From contig JAGTTR010000027.1 in assembly GCA_018223385.1 (NCBI GenBank), forward strand, positions 1-34,879: DNA of 34,879 nucleotides, given 5' to 3'. The translations under genes were made by a program, and so were the position numbers. Origin of the DNA: Oscillospiraceae bacterium Marseille-Q3528 (GTDB lineage: Bacteria; Bacillota; Clostridia; Lachnospirales; Lachnospiraceae). How positions within the stretch are numbered: the first letter of the stretch is position 1; every line of letters begins with the position of its first letter. Under the pieces are notes generated by a model, which worked only from the letters and a program-made list of their open reading frames with translations, had not been told where the DNA came from and searched no databases. Of the stretch, positions 22,893 to 30,530 are shown piece after piece.

Positions 22893-23183
22893 ATGAATAA
22901 AGACAAGTTAGAAGAATTATTGAATATGACCAAGCTGGCAGAATTGGTAAACACGAAGCAGAAGGACGATGAGAAGAAGTGCAATACGGTACTTTGGGTT
23001 CTGGCGATTGTGGGTGCTGTGGCAGCCGTTGCCGGAATTGCTTATGCCGTATATCGTTTCCTGACACCGGATTATCTGGAAGACTTCGACGACGATTTTG
23101 ATGAGGATTTCGATGACGATTTCTTCGAGGACGAAGAGGAAGAGACACCGGAGAAGAAGGAAGAGGAAGACACCGAAGAGTAA
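22893..23183 (+). CDS. Small membrane protein with highly acidic C-terminal tail
   Basis: A 96-residue protein. A short basic/helical N-terminus (KDKLEELLNMTKLAELVN) and charged linker precede one transmembrane segment (about residues 33-55, VLWVLAIVGAVAAVAGIAYAV core). A tail of about 38 residues is almost only Asp and Glu (DFDDDFDEDFDDDFFEDEEEE then EKKEEEDTEE). No enzymatic motif. I do not assign a family. Small proteins of this shape are common near housekeeping genes in Lachnospiraceae. The acidic tail could bind cations or a basic partner (inference). It has its own promoter and is followed by rlmD. Confidence 0.8.
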   Translation: MNKDKLEELLNMTKLAELVNTKQKDDEKKCNTVLWVLAIVGAVAAVAGIAYAVYRFLTPDYLEDFDDDFDEDFDDDFFEDEEEETPEKKEEEDTEE

Positions 23184-23330
23184 GCGACGTTGACATTTCG
23201 CGGAAGTGATGAGAATAGTTAGATTCGCAGCGGAGGCCCTGCAGGCAGATGATGTTTGCAGGGCTTTATCATTGTATGATAGGAAATACAAAAATATGGA
23301 AAAGGAGCGGCCCGGCGGGGCTTTGAAAAA

Positions 23331-24965
23331 ATGAAAAAAGGACAGATCGCAGAAGGAATTGTAGAAAAAGTAGTATTTCCCAACAAGGGAATCGTGGCGG
23401 CAGAGGGCGAAAAGGTGGTTGTGAAAAACAGCGTGCCCGGGCAGAAGGTACGTTTCTCTGTCAATAAGATCAAACACGGAAAAGCAGAAGGACGTCTGCT
23501 GGAGGTGGTGGAGCCGTCACCGCTGGAGGTGCCGTCGCCCTGTCCGCATTTTGGCGTCTGTGGCGGCTGTACCTATCAGACCCTGCCCTATGAGGAGCAG
23601 TTAAAGCTGAAAGCCGCCCAGGTAAAAGCACTGCTGGACGACGTGATTTCTGATTACACTTTTGAAGGAATCAAGGCGAGCCCCCAGCAGGAAGCCTACA
23701 GAAATAAGATGGAATTCTCCTTTGGAGATGAATACAAGGACGGCCCGCTGGCGCTGGGTATGCACAAGCGCGGCAGCTTTTACGATATCGTCACCGTAGA
23801 CGGCTGCTGCATCGTGGACGAGGATTACCGTAAAATCCTGCGCTGCGTCCGGGATTATTTCAGCGAAAATGCCGTGCCCTTTTATCATAAGCAGACCCAT
23901 CAGGGTTATCTGCGGCACCTGCTCGTGCGAAAAGGCGTCAAAACCGGCGACATCCTTATCGACCTGGTAACGACAAGTCAGCTGGATCTCTCTGACGTGG
24001 ACTGGGTATCCCGGGTGCTGGCGCTGGAACTGTCCGGCACAGTTGTGGGAATCCTTCACACCTACAACGACAGCGTGGCTGATGCGGTCAAAGACGAAGG
24101 AACCAAGGTTGTCTATGGCAGTGACCATTTTTACGAGGAGCTGTTGGGCCTGAAATTCAAAATTTCTCCCTTCTCCTTTTTCCAGACCAACTCCCGGGGC
24201 GCGGAAGTTCTCTACGAGACTGCCCGTTCCTACGTGGGAGAAACCAAAGACAAGATCATTTACGATCTGTACAGCGGCACCGGCACCATCGCCCAGATGC
24301 TGGCGCCTGTGGCAAAACATGTCATCGGCGTGGAAATCATCGAGGAAGCCGTGGAAGCTGCCCGGGAAAACGCGGCCAGAAACGGCCTTTCCAACTGTGA
24401 ATTCCTGGCGGGCGACGTCCTCAAGGTGCTGGACACCATAGAAGAAAAGCCGGATCTCATTGTCCTTGACCCGCCCCGCGACGGTATTCATCCCAAAGCG
24501 CTGGGCAAGATCATCGACTATGGCGTAGACCGGTTGGTATACATCAGCTGCAAACCCACCAGCCTGGCCCGGGATCTGGAAGTACTGACTGCGAGGGGCT
24601 ATCGGGTGGAGAAGGTTTGCTGCGTGGACATGTTCCCGGCGACGGTGCATGTGGAGACGGTATGTTTATTGTCCAAACTCCACGAAGCGAAACATCATGT
24701 GAATGTCAGACTGGATGTGGATGAACTGGATTTGACATCTGCGGAGAGTAAGGCTACATACGAGGAGATTAAAAAATACGTGGCAGAGCATTATGATGGG
24801 ATGAAGGTGTCTAATCTGTATATTGCACAGGTTAAAGCTAAGTATGGAATCATAGAGCGTGAGAATTACAATAAAGCAAAGTCAGATGATGCCAGACAGC
24901 CTAAGTGTCCTAAGGAGAAGGAAGAGGCTATTGTTGAGGCGTTGAAGTTTTTTCAGATGATATAG
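23331..24965 (+). CDS. rlmD: 23S rRNA (uracil-C5)-methyltransferase, RlmD/TrmA family
   Basis: A 544-residue SAM-dependent RNA methyltransferase. N-terminal TRAM-like beta domain (GIVEKVVFPNKGIVAAEGEKV). Iron-sulfur motif C-x5-C-x2-C in CPHFGVCGGC, with a likely fourth cysteine further on. SAM site: DLYSGTGTIAQMLA; LDPPRDGIHPKAL; nucleophile C407 in YISCKPTSLARDL. Conserved ETVCLLSKLHE follows. It then carries about 85 extra residues (VNVRLDVDELDL to the end) beyond the catalytic core, a tail seen in clostridial homologues. Family members methylate U1939 and/or U747 of 23S rRNA; which one cannot be fixed. The tail is encoded in AT-richer DNA than the core. A perfect terminator follows. Confidence 0.88.
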   Translation: MKKGQIAEGIVEKVVFPNKGIVAAEGEKVVVKNSVPGQKVRFSVNKIKHGKAEGRLLEVVEPSPLEVPSPCPHFGVCGGCTYQTLPYEEQLKLKAAQVKALLDDVISDYTFEGIKASPQQEAYRNKMEFSFGDEYKDGPLALGMHKRGSFYDIVTVDGCCIVDEDYRKILRCVRDYFSENAVPFYHKQTHQGYLRHLLVRKGVKTGDILIDLVTTSQLDLSDVDWVSRVLALELSGTVVGILHTYNDSVADAVKDEGTKVVYGSDHFYEELLGLKFKISPFSFFQTNSRGAEVLYETARSYVGETKDKIIYDLYSGTGTIAQMLAPVAKHVIGVEIIEEAVEAARENAARNGLSNCEFLAGDVLKVLDTIEEKPDLIVLDPPRDGIHPKALGKIIDYGVDRLVYISCKPTSLARDLEVLTARGYRVEKVCCVDMFPATVHVETVCLLSKLHEAKHHVNVRLDVDELDLTSAESKATYEEIKKYVAEHYDGMKVSNLYIAQVKAKYGIIERENYNKAKSDDARQPKCPKEKEEAIVEALKFFQMI

Positions 24966-24984
24966 AGTTTCGTAAAAAGATTAT

Positions 24985-25016
24985 AGAGTAATCGGGAAAT
25001 TTCGATTACTCTTTTT
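24985..25016 (+). terminator. Terminator after rlmD
   Basis: Perfect 10-bp stem AGAGTAATCG/CGATTACTCT (24985-24994 with 25003-25012), 8-nt loop, T-run. It marks the boundary between the core and the AT-rich right-hand island. Confidence 0.9.
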
Positions 25017-25069
25017 AAGTATGAAAAATTGATAGATAATAGCAATAAAATAAGGGGTGGTACAGATTA

Positions 25070-27178
25070 ATGGCAAGAAAATCTATTGATTGGATGAAAA
25101 CAATGCCTGAGTTATTAAACGAGTGGAATTATGAAAAGAATAATATTATGCCTTCGGATATATCAATTTGGTCAAAAAATAAAGTATGGTGGAAGTGTAA
25201 ATATGGACATGAATGGGCTTCGACTATGAATAGTAGGCAAAAAAAATCTAGTTGCCCTTATTGTGCTGGATTACTTCCGATTGTAGGAGTAAATGATTTA
25301 CAGACAACAAATCCTGAATTAATGAAGGAATGGGATTATCAAAAAAATATTGTAAAACCATATGAAATCAAGGTAGGAAGTGGGATGAAAATATGGTGGA
25401 AGTGTAAAGAAGGTCATTCTTGGGAAGCAACTCCAAATCATAGGAAAAAGGGACAGGGCTGTCCTTATTGTTCCGGTAAGAAAGTATTGGCAGGATTTAA
25501 TGATATTAATACGCTAAGACCTAATATAGCAAAAGAATGGGATTATGAAAAAAATGAAAATAAAACCCCTGATATGTATACCGTTAGAAGCGGAAGTAAA
25601 GTTTGGTGGAGATGTAAAGAAGGTCATTCTTGGAAAGCAGTTATAGCAAGTAGAACAGGTAAAAAATATGTTCAATGTCCGTATTGTTCAGGTCGACTAC
25701 CTATAGTTGGTACAAATGATTTGCAAACAACAAATCCTGATTTGATTAAAGAATGGAATTATGAGAAAAATAGTCCAATATACCCTTATATGGTAAAAAA
25801 AGGAAGCAATAACAAAATATGGTGGAAATGTGAAAAAGGACATGAGTGGCAAGCTGAAATAAGTGCTAGAACAAGTGGAAAGTCAGGCTGTCCATATTGT
25901 GCAGGCAGAAAAACAATTCAAGGTGAAAATGATTTAGTATCTATTGAATCTAAATTATTATCGGAATGGAATTATAAAAAGAATGATGGTAAAAAGCCAA
26001 GTGATTTCAAAATGCATAGTGGAGCATTAGTGTGGTGGAAATGTGAAAGAGGACATGAATGGCAAGCTAAAATAGCTGATAGAAGCAGAGGTGATGGGTG
26101 TCCTTATTGCTCAGGAAAGAGACTGATGGTAGGATTTAATGATTTAGCACATGTATATCCTTATTTGGCAAAAGAATGGAATTATGAAAAAAATCAAGGA
26201 AAGATGCCAGAAGATGTAACATCAAAAGCAGGGATAAAAGTGTGGTGGAAATGTGAAAAAGGACATGAATGGCAAGCTTTAATAAGCAACAGAAGCAGGG
26301 GTGATGGGTGTCCAATATGTAATTCTGGAATTAGAACATCATTTCCAGAACAAGCTATATTTTATTACATTAAAAAAATATATCCAGATGCACTGAATCG
26401 ATGTACACAACAATTGGGGGGAAAAAGAGAGCTGGACATATTTATTCCGTCAAAACAGGTGGGAATAGAATATGATGGTAGTGTATGGCATTCAAGTGAA
26501 AAGGCTTTAAATAGGGAAGTGAAAAAGTATGAGGAATGTATAAAGCAAGGCATTTTTCTGATACGTGTAAAAGAAAAGAATGGTGTACTAAAAGAAGGCT
26601 CTTGTGATGTGTTAATACGTACGGATAGTAACTATAATAATGAAACCTATAAAAAATTATTTTCTGAGCTGAATAATTATATTGATATTCCAAATGATAT
26701 AGATGTTGTTAGAGATAGAATACATATTTTGGAGAATTATCGGACTGAATTGAAAAATAAATCAGTGGGTACATTATATCCTCATTTAGTTTTAGAATGG
26801 GATACTGAAAAGAATGGATTATTGACTCCCTTTATGTTTACACCAGGAAGTGGGGAAAAAGTATGGTGGATATGTAATATGAATCACAGATGGCAAGCAT
26901 CAATCGTATCAAGAACAAAAGGAAGCAAATGTCCTTATTGTTCAGGTATTTGTGTTATCAGAGGGAAAAATGATTTAGCAACATTAAGACCAGATATAGC
27001 CGCAGAATGGAATGATGAAAAAAATGGGGAATTGAAGCCATGCAATATAAAAATTAAAAGCAATAAAAAAGTATGGTGGAAATGTAAAAATGGTCATGAG
27101 TGGCAAGCTATTATTTCTAATCGGACAAACAAAAATCAAGGATGTCCATTTTGTAAAAAAGATGACAGTGAAAGTTAG
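25070..27178 (+). CDS. Eight-repeat zinc-ribbon (DUF4379-type) protein with embedded PD-(D/E)XK/Vsr-like nuclease
   Basis: A 702-residue protein. Eight repeats of about 65-70 residues follow one pattern: E-W-[ND]-x-E-K-N, then K-[VI]-W-W-K-C-x3-H-x-W-x-A, R-x5-8-C-P-[YF]-C. In repeat 1 the zinc ligands are C43, H47, C62 and C65. Six repeats fill residues 13-420; two more fill about 570-696. Between them lies a nuclease-like domain (about 425-505): FPEQ (E427), RELDIFIP (D456), VGIEYDGSVWH (E467), then FLIRVKE, the order found in Vsr/DUF559-type PD-(D/E)XK folds. A linker without repeats (505-567) follows. Family knowledge: such zinc-ribbon arrays accompany endonuclease domains in predicted defence or mobile genes. 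AT-rich, solitary, directly downstream of the rlmD terminator. Confidence 0.85.
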   Translation: MARKSIDWMKTMPELLNEWNYEKNNIMPSDISIWSKNKVWWKCKYGHEWASTMNSRQKKSSCPYCAGLLPIVGVNDLQTTNPELMKEWDYQKNIVKPYEIKVGSGMKIWWKCKEGHSWEATPNHRKKGQGCPYCSGKKVLAGFNDINTLRPNIAKEWDYEKNENKTPDMYTVRSGSKVWWRCKEGHSWKAVIASRTGKKYVQCPYCSGRLPIVGTNDLQTTNPDLIKEWNYEKNSPIYPYMVKKGSNNKIWWKCEKGHEWQAEISARTSGKSGCPYCAGRKTIQGENDLVSIESKLLSEWNYKKNDGKKPSDFKMHSGALVWWKCERGHEWQAKIADRSRGDGCPYCSGKRLMVGFNDLAHVYPYLAKEWNYEKNQGKMPEDVTSKAGIKVWWKCEKGHEWQALISNRSRGDGCPICNSGIRTSFPEQAIFYYIKKIYPDALNRCTQQLGGKRELDIFIPSKQVGIEYDGSVWHSSEKALNREVKKYEECIKQGIFLIRVKEKNGVLKEGSCDVLIRTDSNYNNETYKKLFSELNNYIDIPNDIDVVRDRIHILENYRTELKNKSVGTLYPHLVLEWDTEKNGLLTPFMFTPGSGEKVWWICNMNHRWQASIVSRTKGSKCPYCSGICVIRGKNDLATLRPDIAAEWNDEKNGELKPCNIKIKSNKKVWWKCKNGHEWQAIISNRTNKNQGCPFCKKDDSES

Positions 27179-27363
27179 AATAATAAAGTCTGATATTGAA
27201 ATGTATATATCAGAAAAAAGACGTTTTAAGAACCTTTTATCATACCCACATAGGAAAAATCAAAGTACAAAAAGAGTAAACAGCACAACTGAAAACTTTG
27301 ATTTTACACCGAGTGAATTCAAAGAAAGAATTAGAAACTCGAATCTATCAGTATTTTGAAGAA

Positions 27364-27387
27364 GTAGATTAAGAACCTGTAATCTAC
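27364..27387 (+). other. Perfect 8-bp inverted repeat after the zinc-ribbon gene
   Basis: GTAGATTA/TAATCTAC (27364-27371 with 27380-27387), loop of 8 nt, no T-run after it. It may be a weak terminator or a protein-binding palindrome. The 27179-27853 gap holds no gene that I can support; its other contents are listed separately. Confidence 0.45.
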
Positions 27388-27513
27388 CATTGGACTTGTA
27401 AACTTGGTGAAGCCTCTGATACTGAGAGAGCAAATAGTTATTGTGTCGGTTGTTTATTATTCGGCGTACTAGTGAATACTCCTATATTTCAAATGGAGTT
27501 TATGCTTGAAAGT

Positions 27514-27566
27514 TAACGCCAGACTAACGGTAGACTAACGAAGAACTAACGCCAGACTAACGATGG
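27514..27566 (+). repeat. 11-bp iteron array (4 full units plus a partial)
   Basis: Consecutive units TAACGCCAGAC, TAACGGTAGAC, TAACGAAGAAC, TAACGCCAGAC and TAACGATGG start at 27514, 27525, 27536, 27547 and 27558. The 11-bp period is close to one helical turn, so the TAACG blocks face one side of the DNA. Eleven is not a multiple of three and no frame crosses the array, so this is a protein-binding array, not a coding repeat. Confidence 0.75.
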
Positions 27567-27572
27567 TATAAT
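27564..27572 (+). promoter_or_regulatory. Extended -10 promoter abutting the iterons
   Basis: TGGTATAAT is a perfect TGn-TATAAT element that begins inside the last iteron unit. The position suggests that whatever binds the iterons controls transcription from here. No gene starts within 280 bp, so the product may be an RNA or the leader of the nuclease gene. Confidence 0.55.
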
Positions 27573-27688
27573 TGTTTTGCAAATCCGAGTATGATATTAT
27601 TACCATGGAATTGATAGGGTGATAATTATTGAGGTTTGTAAAAGGCTAACATGATTGTATGAAAGAGTAAATATCTACTGCGCGAGAG

Positions 27689-27722
27689 TAAATTCCACCG
27701 TCCAATGGAACGATGGAATTTA
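27689..27722 (+). other. Inverted repeat between iteron promoter and nuclease gene
   Basis: TAAATTCCA/TGGAATTTA (27689-27697 with 27714-27722), a perfect 9-bp stem with CGT/ACG extension and a loop of about 10 nt. TTTTAGG follows a little later, so it could act as a weak terminator for RNA started at 27579. Confidence 0.45.
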
Positions 27723-27762
27723 GAAATTCATTTTAGGTTCCTTTTTCAAATGTAAAAATTGA

Positions 27763-27791
27763 TTGTATAAAAGAAATGGGTAAGTTATAAT
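27763..27791 (+). promoter_or_regulatory. Promoter of the Rpn-like nuclease gene
   Basis: TTGTAT (27763-27768), 17-bp spacer, TATAAT (27786-27791), 63 nt before the GTG start codon. Confidence 0.65.
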
Positions 27792-27853
27792 ATAGGTGTG
27801 GTCAGATGCCTTTTTGGGGATGACTATATCTGTTACAAAAAGGAGGAAGGCCG

Positions 27854-28810
27854 GTGAATACAGAATTAAAAAATGCAGTGAAAGCAACAGACAAGGATGC
27901 ACAGTATGATACGAGTGCAAAGCGTCTGTTAGGGCAGAAGAGCATACTGGCACATATACTGGTAAAAACAGTTGATGAGTTTAAGGGCATGAATCCCAAG
28001 GATGTGGTCAACTGCATCGAGGGAACACCACATATCAGTACGGTACCGGTAGAGCCTGGACTCACAAATGCAGCCAGCGAAAAAAATGGTGAAAGACTGG
28101 TCGGTTTCAACACAGAAAATGAAGAGATCAATGAAGGTCTGGTAAGATTTGATATCGTTTTTTATGTGCGCATGAAAGATGGATTGTCACAGATTATCAT
28201 CAATGTAGAAGCACAGAAAGACGAGCCGACGGGATATGAAATCTTAAACCGGGCAATCTTTTATGTGAGCAGACTGATTTCATCACAAAAAGAACGTGAT
28301 TTTGAGAACTCCAGCTACGATGACATTAAGCGTGTATATTCCATCTGGGTATGTATGAACATGGATGAGAGCAGCATGAGCCATGTGCATCTCACAAAGG
28401 AAGATTTGATGGGTTCCTATGAATGGAAGGGAAATCTTGACCTGCTGAATATCATCATGCTTGGACTGGCAAAGAATCTGCCGGAACATGATGAGACGTA
28501 TGAACTGCACCGTCTGCTGGGAGCATTGTTATCCAAGGAACTTACAATAGATGAAAAACTAAACATAATCGGAAATGAATACGATATTCCTATTGAGGAG
28601 AACTTCAGGAAGGATGTGAGCGTTATGTGTAACTTGAGTCAGGGAATAAAAGAAGATGGTATTGCGATTGGAGAGGCAAGAAAGGAAGAAAAAATTATTC
28701 TTAATATGCATAACAATGGTTTTACTGTAGAGCAGATTGCTATGGCTACTGATAAGGATATAGAAGAAGTGAAAGCGATTATTGCAGGGAAGGAACCTGC
28801 ACTTGCATAG
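27854..28810 (+). CDS. PD-(D/E)XK nuclease-family putative transposase (Rpn/PDDEXK_2-like)
   Basis: A 318-residue protein using a GTG start after AGGAGGAAGG. The nuclease core is visible: AKRLLGQKSILAHILVKTV, GLVRFDIVFYVRM (catalytic Asp), IINVEAQKDEPTGYEILNRA (E-x-Q-K), then FYVSRLISSQKERDFENSSYDDIKRVYSIWVCMN, which is the typical Lachnospiraceae subfamily signature. The C-terminus ends in a small helix-turn-helix-like tail (NNGFTVEQIAMATDKDIEEVKAII). Family knowledge: Rpn proteins are recombination-promoting DNases annotated as transposases but lacking terminal repeats. None were seen here. It could be a defence or recombination nuclease in this island. Composition is less AT-rich than that of the surrounding genes, hinting at a separate origin. 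Confidence 0.85.
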   Translation: MNTELKNAVKATDKDAQYDTSAKRLLGQKSILAHILVKTVDEFKGMNPKDVVNCIEGTPHISTVPVEPGLTNAASEKNGERLVGFNTENEEINEGLVRFDIVFYVRMKDGLSQIIINVEAQKDEPTGYEILNRAIFYVSRLISSQKERDFENSSYDDIKRVYSIWVCMNMDESSMSHVHLTKEDLMGSYEWKGNLDLLNIIMLGLAKNLPEHDETYELHRLLGALLSKELTIDEKLNIIGNEYDIPIEENFRKDVSVMCNLSQGIKEDGIAIGEARKEEKIILNMHNNGFTVEQIAMATDKDIEEVKAIIAGKEPALA

Positions 28811-28837
28811 GAATAAGAAAAATTTTATCAAAATGAG

Positions 28838-28871
28838 AAGCCTTTGAGTTTAATGACTTGAAGGCTTTTGT
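28838..28871 (+). terminator. Terminator after the Rpn-like nuclease gene
   Basis: AAGCCTT/AAGGCTT (28838-28844 with 28861-28867) with GAGT/ACTT inside, followed by TTTTGTTT. The rest of the gap 28872-29214 is very AT-rich and holds only the promoter listed next. Confidence 0.65.
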
Positions 28872-29074
28872 TTATTAGTTTGGCAAAATGACTTAAATAT
28901 TTTATACATGGGTTTATAGCTACTGCGCTCTTTAAAAATAAAATGCCCCATCTTGATTGAAAAGGGTTTTATATTTTGCTTGTTTTTCTGGTTTGTTTCA
29001 AAATTAAGTGATACACAAGCAATTCTATACCTAATTAGGACATGTGTAATAATCATTTTAGTATTTGGGGTAAC

Positions 29075-29103
29075 TTGACAAAATATATCTTCAAAATTAG
29101 AAT
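29075..29103 (+). promoter_or_regulatory. Promoter of the double-GTPase operon
   Basis: TTGACA (29075-29080), 17-bp spacer, TAGAAT (29098-29103). Predicted start near 29110, about 105 nt before the first gene. No terminator is seen between the five following genes. Confidence 0.75.
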
Positions 29104-29214
29104 AAAATATTATAAATAAAAGCATTTGGTATCTGAATAGGAAATTCATAAAAAGCCAGGTGTGAACTGCAAATATATGGTAAGAATGTTGCCATTAGCT
29201 TAGGAGGATAAGGG

Positions 29215-30513
29215 GTGGAAATATCATTTATTCATTTATCGGATATTCATTTTCGAAAAACAAGTGGTAGTAGCGTAGATATAGATGCAGATTTAAGAAA
29301 TGCGATTCTGATGGACATAAAGATAAATGCAAAATCAACACTAAAAAATATAAAAGGCATATTAGTTGGCGGGGATATTGCATTTGCAGGGCAAAAAAAA
29401 GAGTATGATTTTGCGAGAAAATTTTTAAAAGAAATGACAGAGCAGTTAGAAATAGATGAAAAAAGTGTCTATTGCGTTCCGGGAAATCACGACGTCAATC
29501 AAGCATTAATAAGAAATTCAAATTCAATTCTTAATGCTCAGTCGGAAATTGAAGAAGCTAATACGATAGATAACGCCGATTATACATTTGGAAAATATAT
29601 TACAGATGAGGCATGTCCGGATTTGTTATACAAGCCGATTAGTGAATATAATGATTTTGCAGTGTCGTATGGTTGTAATATAGACCAAAACCGGATTGTT
29701 TGGACAGAGGAATTCCCGTTAGATAATAATATGAAATTGAAATTGCTAGGAATGAATTCATGTATTATTTCTAGTCATAAGGATCATGATGGAGGGGATG
29801 ACCAGGATGTATTAAATGCACGTAAAATGGTCATTGGGCAAAATCAGATCCCTTCATATGAAGAAAATGTGGTATGGGTATTAATCTGTCACCATCCTAC
29901 TATATTTTGGAAATTCAAAGATCAAATCCTACCCAAATTAGATAAACGCGTAGATGTCCAACTATATGGACACATGCACCAGCAAGCAATAGATGCCTCG
30001 CCAGAAAGACTTGTAATAAATGCAGGTGCTACGCAACCAGTGAGGGGCACAGATTGGTTGCCTGGATATAATTGGATAACTTTTGATTGTGAATGTGTTA
30101 ATGGTGATCGGATTATAAAAGTAAAGGCATATCCAAGAGTACTTTCTAAAGACAGAGACAGATTTTTGTGTGATGACAAAAGTTGCAGCAAAGGAAAGAT
30201 TTTCTTTGACTATTCGCTTAATATTGATGAGAAGAGAAAGAGAAATTTGCAAGATGGTTCAGAAAATAAGAATGAAGACGTTGCAGAAGAAAATGACGAT
30301 ATTATGGTACGGCAAGATATTGAAAAGGATATAGTTTATAATTTTTTTGAACTCTCATATGTGCAACAAAATGAGGTGTTGAATGAACTAAAATTGTTAA
30401 GAAGTGAATATGCTGGAAAACGTTATGTAGAAATTATAGAATCAATTTTGCAAGATGCTCGTGACAACAATTGTTTAGAGCAAATGAAAACCTTGATTTA
30501 TGCAAAATTATAG
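29215..30513 (+). CDS. Calcineurin-like metallophosphoesterase, likely effector of the double-GTPase system
   Basis: A 432-residue protein from a GTG start with TAGGAGGATAAGG upstream. The catalytic metallophosphoesterase motifs are complete: SDIHF (D10, H12), GGDIAFAG (D54), PGNHDVN (N91, H92), LICHHPT (H226) and YGHMHQ (H253, H255). The catalytic domain ends near residue 330. After a charged low-complexity linker (about 340-365) comes a helical module of about 65 residues (YNFFELSYVQQNEVLNELKLL to QMKTLIYAKL), which looks like an effector-associated recruitment domain. Substrate (nucleic acid, nucleotide or phospho-lipid/protein) cannot be predicted. It is the first gene of an operon with GASH, two GTPases and GAP1; in such systems the variable first gene is usually the toxic effector (inference). 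Confidence 0.85.
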   Translation: MEISFIHLSDIHFRKTSGSSVDIDADLRNAILMDIKINAKSTLKNIKGILVGGDIAFAGQKKEYDFARKFLKEMTEQLEIDEKSVYCVPGNHDVNQALIRNSNSILNAQSEIEEANTIDNADYTFGKYITDEACPDLLYKPISEYNDFAVSYGCNIDQNRIVWTEEFPLDNNMKLKLLGMNSCIISSHKDHDGGDDQDVLNARKMVIGQNQIPSYEENVVWVLICHHPTIFWKFKDQILPKLDKRVDVQLYGHMHQQAIDASPERLVINAGATQPVRGTDWLPGYNWITFDCECVNGDRIIKVKAYPRVLSKDRDRFLCDDKSCSKGKIFFDYSLNIDEKRKRNLQDGSENKNEDVAEENDDIMVRQDIEKDIVYNFFELSYVQQNEVLNELKLLRSEYAGKRYVEIIESILQDARDNNCLEQMKTLIYAKL

Positions 30514-30530
30514 AAAAGGAGAAAAAGAGA

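Noticed and set aside
27090..27359. 89-codon frame overlapping the end of the zinc-ribbon gene
   Set aside because: Most of its start lies out of frame within the gene; the remainder has no ribosome site and no recognisable motif.
27514..27566. CRISPR array
   Set aside because: Units are 11 bp and directly adjacent with no unique spacers; no cas genes are present.
28850..29149. Reverse-strand 99-codon frame in the gap before the GTPase operon
   Set aside because: It begins at the terminator, runs antisense through the operon promoter, and its composition only reflects AT-rich DNA.
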